Source: Zea mays
Lineage: Eukaryota > Streptophyta > Magnoliopsida > Poales > Poaceae
Reading direction: 5' to 3'
DNA length: 64,000 nucleotides
Assembly: GCF_902167145.1 (NCBI RefSeq)
Contig: NC_050096.1
Coordinates: 264,452,622 to 264,516,621, forward strand
Shown: in pieces, positions 46,180-55,976 of the stretch
Numbering within the stretch: position 1 is the first letter of the stretch
Layout: the number at the start of each line of letters is the position of its first letter
Translations under genes and position numbers: made by a program
Notes under the pieces: model-generated
Told to the model about the DNA's origin: nothing
Database searches by the model: none
What the model saw: only the letters and a program-made list of their open reading frames with translations

Positions 46180-46560
46180 ATGGATTCAGCAGACTCCATA
46201 GCCGACAAGGCAATTGGAAGGATGCAAGAGATTGCGGACAAGATTTTTTGCGTAGCTCGTGAAACTATTCGTCCAGGACGCGGGTTGACCTCATTTGAGG
46301 CAACCAAATTACGTGTAGCATTGGAGGACATTGCTTGCATGCTTGAGCAAGACTCTCTGGTGTTGCAAGAAAAATTGGACAACGTGAACAACGTAAACAA
46401 CCCTGCGGACAGGAGCTATGAACCGTCTGCCTTGTCCTCACCACCCCCAGCTGACGAGTACCTTAGTCCGGATTGGGACTTTGCTGAGCACTTTGCAAAC
46501 TTCTGGGGTGTTGAATATGACTCGGACCAGATGCCATCGTTTAGTGACAATGAAGTTTAA
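46180..46560 (+). CDS. uncharacterised acidic ORF in the Harbinger element (126 aa)
   Basis: An open frame from ATG 46180 to TAA 46558-46560. It has an amphipathic N-terminal half (DKAIGRMQEIADKIFCVARE, SFEATKLRVALEDIACMLEQ) that looks helical, then an acidic, proline/serine-rich tail (SPPPADEYLSPDWDFAEHF). The sequence just upstream, cttaatccacatcag, could be an intron acceptor. I do not recognise a family. It lies between the 5' terminus and the Myb-like gene in the same orientation, so it may be a third element protein or an N-terminal exon. No frame break, but being open over 126 codons in old DNA is itself the only evidence of coding. Confidence 0.5.
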   Translation: MDSADSIADKAIGRMQEIADKIFCVARETIRPGRGLTSFEATKLRVALEDIACMLEQDSLVLQEKLDNVNNVNNPADRSYEPSALSSPPPADEYLSPDWDFAEHFANFWGVEYDSDQMPSFSDNEV

Positions 46561-46825
46561 CTTCGATCATGTTACAGTAAGGTGTTAGTAGTTCGACTGG
46601 GATAGATCAGGCTTTTGGTAAATGGGACTTTGAAAACTGTTCGTTGTGCTTTTGTGTTGAGCAGCACTTTCATTTCGTCACTCCCTTTATGTAATTATGA
46701 CAAACGAATGTGAACGCTTATGGTACTACTTTTATTTCAGTATGGTCAGTTCCCTATTAACTTTGTTGTCGTAGTTACTGAAACTTGAATACGTTTTTTC
46801 AATCGTGTACACTTTTTGTGAGTAG

Positions 46826-47409
46826 ATGGACAAGTCTGGCAAAGTGATAGCTAAGTGGGATAGTAGAGCAACCAAAATTTACACAGAAATATGTGTAGAA
46901 GAGGTGAATGCACGGAACAGGCCACAACAATTCCTAAACACCGAAGGGTATGCTAACCTGATAAGAAAGTTTAAGGAACGCACTGGTCGCACGTACACAA
47001 GGGATCAAATGAAGAATAGGTGGGATTCGTTGAAGAGAATGTTTACCCAGTGGAAAACTCTTAATGAAAGGGCTACAGGTCTTGGTCGAGACCCTCATAC
47101 TGGTTCAATCAGTGCGCCAGATGAGTGGTGGGCCAAGCAAAATGAAGTAAGTAGATCTTTTTTTTCCTAGACTAACAATAGTATTGGCCATCTAAAACTA
47201 GGAACTACCATTTGGTGCAGGCAATGCCAGGATGTATTATGTTCAAAACAGCCCCCCTAGAGAATGAGGACGAGCTAAAGGTTATGTTTGGACCCATTGT
47301 CTGCACAAATGAAAGAACCCTTGTTCCTGGCGTCGAGGATGCTAATTCATCTTCTGATGATCATTTGGAAGCCACTTTAGGTGGGGGTGAAAACAGCACA
47401 CCTGATTGA
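46826..47409 (+). CDS. Myb/SANT-like DNA-binding protein of the Harbinger element
   Basis: Exon 1 46826-47146 (107 codons), intron 47147-47220 (GTAAGT...GTGCAG, 74 nt), exon 2 from 47221. Exon 1 is a Myb/SANT-like domain (PF12776 type): [19 protein letters not shown], then [42 protein letters not shown] and DEWWA, with tryptophans in the expected places. In PIF/Harbinger elements such a protein binds the transposon ends and takes the transposase to the nucleus. Exon 2 is acidic. The present stop TGA (47407-47409) is supplied by the inserted LTR fragment, so the native C-terminus is lost. Confidence 0.85.
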
Positions 47410-47860
47410 GAGCACCTAGAGGGGGGGTGAATAGGTGATCCTGTAAAACTTAAAAACTTAAGCCACAAAACTTTGATTAAGCGTTAGCACAGTTAATGCC
47501 AAGTGGCTAGAGAGAAGATCTTGCCCAATACGATAACCACAAAGAGTTCAACACAGAGAAGACACAGTGGTTTATCCCGTGGTTCGGCCAAGTACAACAC
47601 TTGCCTACTCCACGTTGTGGCGTCCCAACGGACGAGAGTTGCACTCAACTCCTCTCAAGTGATCCAATGATCAACTTGAATACCACAGTGTTATGCTTTT
47701 CTTTTCTTATCGCGTTCGCGAGGAATCTCCACAACTTGGAGTCTCTCGCCCTTACACTTGAAGTTCACAAAGAAGCACGGAGTAAGGGAGAGAAGCAACA
47801 CACACAAATCCACAGCAAAATGCGCACACACACGGCCAAGAAAGGGAAATGCGCACTAAG
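47407..47860 (-). mobile_element. copia-type LTR fragment in the Harbinger element
   Basis: tgagagcacctagagggggg at 47407 is the reverse of an LTR 3' end, similar in layout to the Ji/Opie end (ctctaggcgactttca). Following sequence has typical LTR words (gtggttcggccaagtacaac, caatgatcaacttg). No matching target duplication is found downstream, so the right side was probably deleted together with the start of the transposase gene. The right border is approximate. Confidence 0.6.
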
Positions 47861-49097
47861 GCTTAGAAACATACCTTTACTCTTGATTTGCACTTTGTCC
47901 ATCCATGGGTATAGATTTACTCTATATGCTGTAGACATATGGGGCAGGCATTTCAGTCAGGCTCCTAGAAGAACATTGGTCGAATCTGGTATTCAATGGG
48001 TTCAGAGAACGTTGGAGATTAGTAACGACTGTTTTGACATGTTTCGCATGCGAAGAACTGTTTTTAGACGATTGCATGACACGTTGGTACAAAATTATGG
48101 TCTACTTCCAAGCCGGGGTGTTAGTACTATGGAAGCTCTTGGCATATTCTTGTGGGCATGTGGGGGTCCACAATCGTTTAGGCAGATCAGAAATAAATTT
48201 GGTCACTCATTGGAAACAATTAGCCGCAAGTGTAGTGATGTCCTTAATGCACTTTATAAGATGTCATCTGACATAATCAAGCCGAAAGACCCACATTTCG
48301 TCGAGATTCATCATCGTTTGCGAGAGCCAAGGTTTTGGCCACACTTCAAGGATTGCATAGGCGCAATAGATGGTAGTCACTTTCCAGCGGCAGTCCCGGC
48401 TTCGGAACAAGCGAAATATATTGGCCGACACGGTTACACGTCGCAGAATGTAATGGTCGTATGTGACTTCGATATGAGGTTCACATTTGTTGTGACAGGA
48501 TGGCCAGGTTCCGTACATGACACAAGAGTACTACAGGATACTTTAATAACTTATGCGGACAGGTTCCCCCATCCACCGGAAGGTATATAAATATGTTGTA
48601 CATTTGTAGAATACAGTACTATTTTATGTCATATGTACGTAACATTTGTATTTTGTGTTTGTGCAGGTAAATACTATCTTGTCGATTCGGGTTATCCAAA
48701 TAGAAAGGGGTACCTTGCACCTTATAAGGGTCAGAAGTACCACATTACAGAATGGCAAAATGCGAGGCAACCTATTGGGAGCAAAGAAGTATTCAACTAT
48801 GCGCACTCATCTCTACGAAATGTTATTGAGCGATCATTTGGGGTGCTCAAAATGAAGTGGAGAATTCTATTAAGTCTCCCTTCATTTTCGCTTGAGAAAC
48901 AATCCAAGATAATTATTGCATGTATGACATTGCATAACTTCATTAGAGATAGTGCTCTACACGATAGAGATTTTGATGAAGTAGGAGCTAATAGCCTAAG
49001 TCATGATGTACCTGCAGGTGAGAGTAGTACTAGTACATCTGATGAGTTAGACATGAGTGATTTTCAAGATGCAATTGCTAATGCATTAGTGTCGTAG
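47861..49097 (+). CDS. Harbinger-type DDE transposase, 5' end disrupted
   Basis: Coding up to 48582, intron 48583-48666 (84 nt, GT-AG, reading through in phase), coding again 48667-49097. The DDE nuclease (DDE_Tnp_4, HARBI1-like) is complete: Asp in GAIDGSHFPA (near 48370), Asp in LVDSGYPNRKGYL, and Glu in NVIERSFGVLKMKW. A helix-turn-helix region (MEALGIFLWACG, QIRNKFGHSLETISR) precedes it. The first residues are lost or fused to the inserted LTR fragment, so no native start can be named; the long open frame from 47601 runs through LTR sequence by chance. It would cut and join the element ends together with the Myb-like protein. No frame break after 47880. Confidence 0.85.
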
Positions 49098-49385
49098 TTA
49101 ACTTAGTGATTGTAACAGTACTTATGATGTAATCAACTCCACTAATTATTGTGTAATGACCTTTATCTGCGTTATGGCTTTCATTTTATCGTTTGTTCGA
49201 ACAGAATCTGCAATATGAGAATCTGATTATCCAAACACGTAGATTCTGACGAACAGCTTTTCTGCAAAGCTGGCGAACCAAACACCTAAATTCTAACCAC
49301 CAGCTTTTCCCAACAGCCAGCTTTTCCCCACAACCAGCTTTTCAGATAAGCTGGCCAGAAAAAAGCCGAACCAAACACGCTCTAT

Positions 49386-49727
49386 GTATCTATTATAGAT
49401 CGATGATAGCTTAGGATAAGTGGTGTGATGGTCTGTGTTCTCCATCATCTTCATCTCACTAGTATACTCAGACTTCTCCATCAAAAGGCTAGTACGTAGC
49501 ATGTCGACATGGGATCAAAATCTGTGCCATCTTCGTTGGATGTGGTGTTTCGGTTTGCCTTCCAAGGAGGAGCGAAGAATTATTAAGTGCCGCGCACATG
49601 TGTAGTGGTGTGTGTGTGTGTGGGCGTACCGAAAGGGTCAAGTGGTAGTATACGAGCTGTACTAGGTGACAATCTGTGACGTCGGCCTTTAGTTTTGTCA
49701 AACAATGTTCCATCTCTCTCTTTCGTC

Positions 49728-49767
<40 letters not shown>

Positions 49768-52091
49768 ACCCCACCCCTACTGTGAACTCTGCTAGCTGGA
49801 TAAAATTATTTGTTCCTTCCAAGTGCATTAGGTTTCCGATGTGACGCATCTCGGCATCGTCATTATTTAAAGAATCACGGTTAGTAATATTAGGTGAATT
49901 TGCTTTGTGCAACAAAACAATCAACATTAGAGCACTTTAACTTGTTTTTTGTGCAATTGCCGCCCGTTCTAGTTTAATGAAATTTCACCGTTTCTCACTC
50001 CCCACCACCATGCATATCCACCAAATACCTTTGTGCCTCACTCACGCTGAATCCAATCCAATCTCCCGAACCCCACCCACACGTGAACAAGCAGCAGTGG
50101 AACTTTCTCTCTCTCTCTGAAGGTACAGAGCCTTTTTGTAGTTAGGGCGGCATTTACTTTGTTAGATAAATGGAGGAATCACGCTTTACTTACTCTCCTT
50201 TATTTAGGTTGACTGAAGAAAGTGACAGGGCTGGCAGTTAACCATACATATCTCACTAATCTTTTTCTTTTTTTTTTTGTGGTTGTGGGATTAGAAAAGG
50301 TGGGTGAGCTCACAAGAATCCACATGCTAACCATGATGACAAATAATGTGATCGGAGACACAACACAGACACACAGTTATCTGTCTTGCGACGAAAACGA
50401 CTGAACCTCTGGAAGACAGCGTTTTAGAGGTAACCAATATACAAGGACATGAGATAAAGACGTTGATGTGGCATGTATCCATCCCTTGCTCCTGCCTATG
50501 CCAACTGCCTTTTTTTTGATTCGTATGCTACACTGACCGAAACCTGCTGATCCGGCCGGCCGGTAAAGAAAACATTTCCTTTTTCTTGTGATCTAGGAAG
50601 CTACTACTAGTGCATATTCAAACAAAATCCCACAATATATCGCTTCGTTCTGATGAAGGATGAACAATAGTACTCGGTCGTCACGTGCAGCTTGTGAATG
50701 ATACCTAATACTACTAGACGCTAGAGCTAGGTGGCTAGTGCATCTATAACGACGACCTCACCTCACCGACGGATACGACCAAGGAGAGAGGTAACGGCAC
50801 CGAATTTCAGGGACGGCGTCCAGATGGGATGGGTGGGACACGTGACGCCTGCAAGCCGGCGGCGGCTAGACGTTCGCATTGCAATCCTTTCTCTTTTCTT
50901 TTTTCTCTCCTTGTCTTGGGTCCATTCGACGATGTGTAAAAAATAACATAAAAAAAAAGATGGAGAGCAAGATTCGATGTGTTGTGTGAATACGAACGAT
51001 CGATCGTCCATGGCATGGCTACGCCATCTCGTCGTCGTATACCTACATAGTCTAGTCACTGGTCTACTAGATATACTAGGATCTCCTCCGATACAGCGGG
51101 GAGGAATCGTCATCCATCCTCCTGCATTTTCTCGTCTCTGATGATGTCCAGAGAAGATCCACCAGCAGCAGTACGTGACAGCAACCAGAAGGAATCGTCA
51201 CCTCTACGCCGCGCAAAAAAATAAATAAAAAATAATACTCCTAGATAGGTTCTGCCCGTCATACGGGCCCCACCTCTCGCTTGCACGTGGGCCCGCGCGA
51301 GCGGCGCGCGACACGTACTCCACACGGCCATCTCACCGTGCGTCGTCACGTCCTGATGCCTGGATGTATGTAGTAGTAGATGAGTGGGAATGTGGGATGA
51401 ATGAATGATGGACTCCTGCTGCTTCGTTCCGAGTTCCAAAACGGTGCCACATCGATGTGGTGGCCGCGCTTCTAGCTTTCAGCCGGGTAAATTTGCTGCT
51501 GCTGCTGCAGCAGCAGCACACAGTGTGGTATCGAAAGATTCGTCTCGTGTTCATGCTAAGTACGCTTAGCTTGACTCGTTTTATCGATTGAACTGCTATT
51601 CAACGCTTTCCTATCTGCACGCCCGAGATCCAATTCGTGCGCATCATGTGCGACCACGCAGGCAGAGCCAACCACACATCTTACGGAAACAACATCTGCT
51701 ATATCTACTTTACTCCATAATACTATGTACGTGATAAACCACGGCACAAATAATCCGGCGCGGTATACCTGCTAAATCAAAACATATAAAAATAAAAAAC
51801 AAACTTCTTTTCAAAAGGCCTCGGATTATTTGCCTTTTTTATCGTTATTTCCGGCAGCAGCCAGCGCCATAAATACGAGCGCCGCTCCCTATTTTGCGTC
51901 CAAGACTCCAAGCCCGCCCTCCCTCCTTTGTCGCCACCTCCGCGAGCCTCTTCCCCGAGGCGAGAGGCTGCTGTGACGTCCCAGGCAGCGCCACCCGCGT
52001 CGCCATCTCCACCAGGCACCCACCACCACGCCTTGGCCGCCGGGCCCTCCATGCTTGGCTTGGCATTCGCTCGTCGACACAGGACAGGAGG
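49386..52091. other. intergenic DNA upstream of the RING gene
   Basis: No gene recognised. It includes a C38 run (49730-49767), a (ct)n stretch at 50107-50119, a G-box cacgtgg (51284-51290), and a palindromic CTG/CAG repeat gctgctgctgctgcagcagc (51495-51517). AT-rich and GC-rich patches alternate. Confidence 0.4.
49730..49767. repeat. poly(C) run of 38 bases
   Basis: Uninterrupted C38 followed by ccaccccacccc. It is the longest of three G/C homopolymers in the window. Confidence 0.85.
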
Positions 52092-52100
52092 ATATATATT
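52092..52100 (+). promoter_or_regulatory. likely TATA box of the RING E3 gene
   Basis: atatatatt sits about 150 bp before the ATG at 52246, between GC-rich sequences, which would give a leader of roughly 115-120 nt. A second TATA-like cataaatac at 51869 is further away. Confidence 0.5.
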
Positions 52101-52245
52101 GCCGTGCTCGCCCGCCTTCTTCTTTTAGGAATCGTACGTACTCCTACATAAGAGAGGACGCGGACGCATCTTCTTCTTCCCTCCCGGAACCTGAGGGCAA
52201 GGGCGTTGCCGCCCAGCCGTGCCACCCACGATCGGGTGCGTAGCC

Positions 52246-53364
52246 ATGGCCGTCGAAGCGCATCGCCTCCTCTTGGCAGGAGGACACAGGCAGCAGCAAC
52301 AGCAGCAGCAGCTCGCCAGCGCGGGGTGGCCTTGGGCCGGCGCCGACGAAGATAGGTGCGCGACGACGGCGAGACCGAGCCAACATCATCACCATCAACA
52401 ACAACAGCCGCAGCAGGAGTTGAGGCTCCACAACGCCTCGTGCGTGGGCGTCCTGGCTCCACGGGTCTCGACGATCGCTGCCGGCGGACAGATGTTCCTG
52501 GGCGACGCGGCGGAGAGCGACGTCACGTTCGGAGGAGGAGGAGCTGCGGCGCGGCAGGAGGTGACGGCAGTGGCGCCGGCGCCCAAGAGGCGGAAGCGCG
52601 CCGAGCAGCAGCAGACGCCGCCGGTGTTCCAGGTCTGCGCGGCCGACGATGTGGCGGCGCAGTTTCAGCAGCATATCGTCGACGTCAACCGCCTCGTGTT
52701 CCAACAAGTACTATACTACCTCTATCACTTTCGGTTGAGTTGAGCGCCCGGCGCGCGGTGTCGTTCCGGCCGTCTCGGCGCCACCGTTGTTGGAGGAGTC
52801 GGTCGTCGTTGACGTGGTTGGTATTAACGTGGATGATTTGAATAATAACTGCAGACCGCCAACATGTGGGCGGCGCTCACGGAGCTGCGGCGGCGGCAGG
52901 CCCGCCAGGTCGTGGCCGCCGTGGAGGCAGCGGCGGCGACGCGGCTGCGCGCCAGGGAGGAGGAGGTCCAGCGGACGGCGCGCATCAACGGCACGCTCGA
53001 GGAGCGGGCCAGGAGCCTCTACGTGGAGGCGCAGCTGTGGCGTGACCTGGCGCGGGCCAACGAGGCCACGGCCAACGAGCTCCGCGCCGAGCTGCAGCAG
53101 GCGCTCGACGACCAGCGGACGCGCGGCGCACCTGGCGCCGGCGCCGACGCCGACGACGCCGGGTCGTGCTGCCGCGGGGGGGAGGACGGCGGGACGGGTA
53201 CGTCGTTGGCGAGGACGTGCGCGGTGTGCGGCCTGAGCGCGGCCGACGTGCTGCTGCTCCCGTGCCGGCACCTGTGCGCGTGCGCGCCGTGCGCCGGTGC
53301 GGCCAGGGCGTGCCCCGCGTGCGGGTGCGCCAAGAACGGCAGCGTCTGCGTCAACTTTTCGTGA
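52246..53364 (+). CDS. BOI/SBP-family RING-type E3 ubiquitin ligase
   Basis: Two exons: 52246-52707 and 52855-53364, intron 52708-52854 (GTACTA...CTGCAG, phase 0), giving 323 residues. The N-terminal 110 residues are Gln/His-rich and disordered. A basic nuclear localisation motif PKRRKRAE is at about 113-120. A coiled coil follows (about 160-240) containing the family's WRD segment (YVEAQLWRDLARANEATAN). The C-terminal RING has Cys276, Cys279, Cys291, His293, Cys297, Cys300, Cys307 and Cys310. This layout is that of the BOI (Botrytis susceptible1 interactor) / S-RNase-binding protein family, E3 ligases that limit cell death and act with DELLA proteins. The start gtagccATGG has good context; the upstream in-frame ATG at 52219 is less likely. 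The third exon position of Trp/Arg/Asp is intact. Full length for the family. Confidence 0.92.
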
Positions 53365-54002
53365 TGGCTGGTTGGTTGTCAAACCGATAGGATAGGATTG
53401 CTGGATTAGAGTAGTAGTAGTAGTAGTAGGTTTTTTTGGGGGTCTTGTTTATGGCAGCGACGGTTCAGTGATGCGGATATGAGACGGATGCATCTTTTGA
53501 CTTTGTTTTCCACAAAAAAAAAAGAAAAAAACTCTCAAAACGCAATGAAATCAAAACAAGGAGACACGGCTGCTGGAGCTGGGAACGGGAAACATGGCTT
53601 CATTTGGCGCGACCAATTCTGATACGCTCCGTACTGAAGCCTGAATGACCGCGTGCCGAGCAGCAGGAGTATGCACAGTTGGTGGTGAATGACCAGCATG
53701 CCATGCCGGTGCGCACGGCGCGATGCTCGCATGCCACGCCCTAGTTTTTTTTTTTTTTTGGATCCAGAGCTGCGGATGTATCCTATTTTTGTTTCTGTAC
53801 CAAGGGATGGATCCAGTCCACGGGATCACACCACGCATGGCTATCTTAACCTGATGGATGGAGCCGCGGCGATGGCTCCATGCATCCAACGCACGAACGC
53901 GATAATGCCCGCCTGCCGAGTCCCGTTCCGCCCCGGCCGCAGACGCGGAGGCGCGGTGTGGTTTTATTTGCATCGCACCAACGTCTTCCACCGCCCCGAC
54001 AT
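53365..54002 (+). other. 3' flank of the RING gene
   Basis: Contains the 3' UTR with a (tag)n repeat (53409-53428) and A-rich tracts near 53513-53530 that may be polyadenylation sequence. No further gene is seen before the hAT-type element. Confidence 0.45.
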
Positions 54003-55290
54003 TATAGATGTCTAAACAGTACGGGTCGTCTATTTAACTCGTAGTCCGGCACGTTTTTTGTCTCACGACACAGCCCGATTGAGTTTGTGCCCGGGCTGGC
54101 ACGGCCCGATCCGCGTGCTGGGCTTGGACGCCATATGCGGCCCACGTGCTTTGGCACGACCTGACATGTATAATGGGTCGGCCCGTTATCAGCCCGCTGC
54201 TGGCTAATAAGCCAGAGTGGCTGACCGACCGACCCTATGGCGCGCGCCCCATCTCACAAATTGGAAACCCTAATCCCAAATCCCCGCCCCGCCCTCGTCG
54301 ACTGCCCTCATCCCCGACTTCGTGCGGCTGCGGCTCTTTCGCGCTTGGCGATTTTCTTCCTCCCCGGCTCCCTGTCGCCTCGGTGCCTCCTCCCACCGTC
54401 GACGGTCGATGGCTCACCATCACCGACGTCTCTCGTGCTCCCTCTCGTCCCTCCCTCCGCCTCCATGTGACTAACCCTAACCCTAATCCCATTCGGATCT
54501 GGTGATTGGTGATGCCCGTTCATCGTTGGTGCTCCTCGTTGGTCGGTTGGTGCTCCTCGCCTCCTCGGATCAAGTTGTAGCTTGACGGTTGGTCGGCTGG
54601 TGCTCCGTGCGGGTGCGTGTTTCCCTTCTTCACTGTCTCGGGTCCACGCCTGGTCTGGTCACTGCCTCACTAGTGCCCCTGCTGGCTGCTTGGACATCTA
54701 TAGTTTTGTTCTGTTTTCATTCTCCTCCCATTCTCGCCCTCCTTCTAACACAGTGTGGAGGAAGACACACAAGAACTTGAAGTTGAGCATGATAACCTGT
54801 GGCTTGATGGTCCAGCAACACAATCAGCTAGGGATGATGAAAATGCTTAGTCTTGCAACCTACTAGTCTTATATCTTATGAGTTGTATCGAACTAATGAT
54901 CTGTACAGTGTAATGGACTGTAATGATCCAGCAACATATTTGTATTAATCTGGTATTATCTTGTGAATTGACAAATGAATTTTGTTGTCTTAATATTAGT
55001 AAATAATATGTTATTATATCTGATTAATTCTGTTAAATGTATGTATTTATATACTGCTCTACTGTTGGTTCGAGCCAGTGGCCGACTCGGTACGTTCAGG
55101 CCCACCTGGCGGACGGGCCGGCCCAACACGATTTATTCATGTGCGTGCCGGGTTTGGACATGTCCCTATGCACGTGGGTCACGACCTGGCCCAGAGCATC
55201 AACGAGTCGTGTCTAGCCCGACACTATTCGTACCGGGTCGAAACGGGTTTAGACCGGATCCGTACCGAGTGATCCGTTTGGACATCCATA
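54003..55290 (+). mobile_element. hAT-type element with transposase exon remnants (1,288 bp)
   Basis: 8-bp target duplication cccgacat / cccggcat (53995-54002 and 55291-55298). Termini tatagatgtctaaac and tatggatgtccaaac match at 13 of 15 positions. Both ends are full of ggcacg/cggcccg words. Inside, a leader with telobox-like aaccctaaccctaa (54472-54486) and CT-rich sequence resembles a 5' UTR. After an acceptor-like ttctaacacag (54742-54752) a short open frame ends LWLDGPATQSARDDENA then TAG at 54848-54850, as in a C-terminal exon. The catalytic middle is missing. It is best seen as an internally deleted derivative of an autonomous element. Confidence 0.8.
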
Positions 55291-55298
55291 CCCGGCAT

Positions 55299-55752
55299 GG
55301 CATGGCATGGTGTCTAGCAAGTGCATGCCATCTGTTCTTCCAATCCAAGCTATCCATCCACTGCTGTGCATGCACGGCACGACATGACACGCATGGAGAT
55401 CGACAGATGCCAGAGTGCCAGACGCTGACGGCACCAGATCAGATCGGACACCGGCTTGCACATCTTTTGCCTGGATCCTAGCTGCTCTGTAGCAGGAATA
55501 GTGTAAGGGGAAAAAACAAACTGGCTTCACTGACTTTTTATAAACTCCTCATATCCACACGGGGTGCTCTGCAAACTCCTCATTTTTATGTTTGACCAGT
55601 ATACAGAACCGATGGATCGTAGCGTCCTCTACGATCGAGCTTGTGAGCTTCTTCTCCAGATGGTTGACGTCGTGACATCTTCGATACCTCTCGTCCTCGT
55701 CCATCTCTCACCTCGAGACGATCGTCTATCTGGAATTCTTAATGAAGTTCCA
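55299..55752. other. upstream region of the ANP32-like gene
   Basis: No coding feature recognised; ordinary mixed-composition sequence between the hAT-type element and the promoter motifs. Confidence 0.4.
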
Positions 55753-55956
55753 TGGGCCTCAAATCAAAACCGTCGATCACATCAGCCTTTCTCTTCTTCT
55801 TAAGAGCATGGGCTTTCCTCCTCCGAAGAAAAAAACATCATGGGCTCAAAAGCCCAAATCAACCCACGTCCTGACGTCCAGAGCTCTCCAATTCCCCATC
55901 CATTTCCGTACGCCGTACTTCCCCAGACACACTCAACCAGGGGTTTTGCTAGGGTT
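55753..55956 (+). promoter_or_regulatory. site II and telobox-like promoter motifs
   Basis: Site II elements TGGGCC (55753), TGGGCT (55809), TGGGCT (55841) and AGCCCA (55851, reverse) stand within 105 bp, the last two forming the palindrome tgggctcaaaagccca. A telobox-like ctagggtt (55949-55956) is close to the start codon. In plants this pair is typical of growth-linked genes for translation and chromatin (TCP and telobox-binding factors). Confidence 0.65.
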
Positions 55957-55976
55957 CTCATCCTGCCGCCACAGCG

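Larger units (their letters stand above)
45116..49382 (+). mobile_element. PIF/Harbinger-type transposon (4,267 bp)
   Basis: Inverted termini gcggctgtttggttcagc (45116) and gagcgtgtttggttcggc (reverse of 49382) match at 14 of 18 positions and are flanked by tat on both sides (45113-45115, 49383-49385), a 3-bp target as in this superfamily. The right end has repeats of cagctttt. It encodes a Myb/SANT-like protein and a DDE_Tnp_4-type transposase, the two-protein set of PIF/Harbinger elements, plus an extra ORF. An LTR fragment interrupts it at 47407. The exact TIR start is uncertain by a few bases because of neighbouring tctat repeats. Confidence 0.85.

Noticed and set aside
47601..47870. N-terminal 90 codons of the 329-codon frame leading into the Harbinger transposase
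   Set aside because: They are translated from the inserted LTR fragment (minus-strand copia LTR) and fused to the transposase frame by chance.
54468..54489. Interstitial telomere repeat
   Set aside because: Only about two and a half units of the telomere motif occur, next to a putative 5' leader, so a telobox is the simpler reading.
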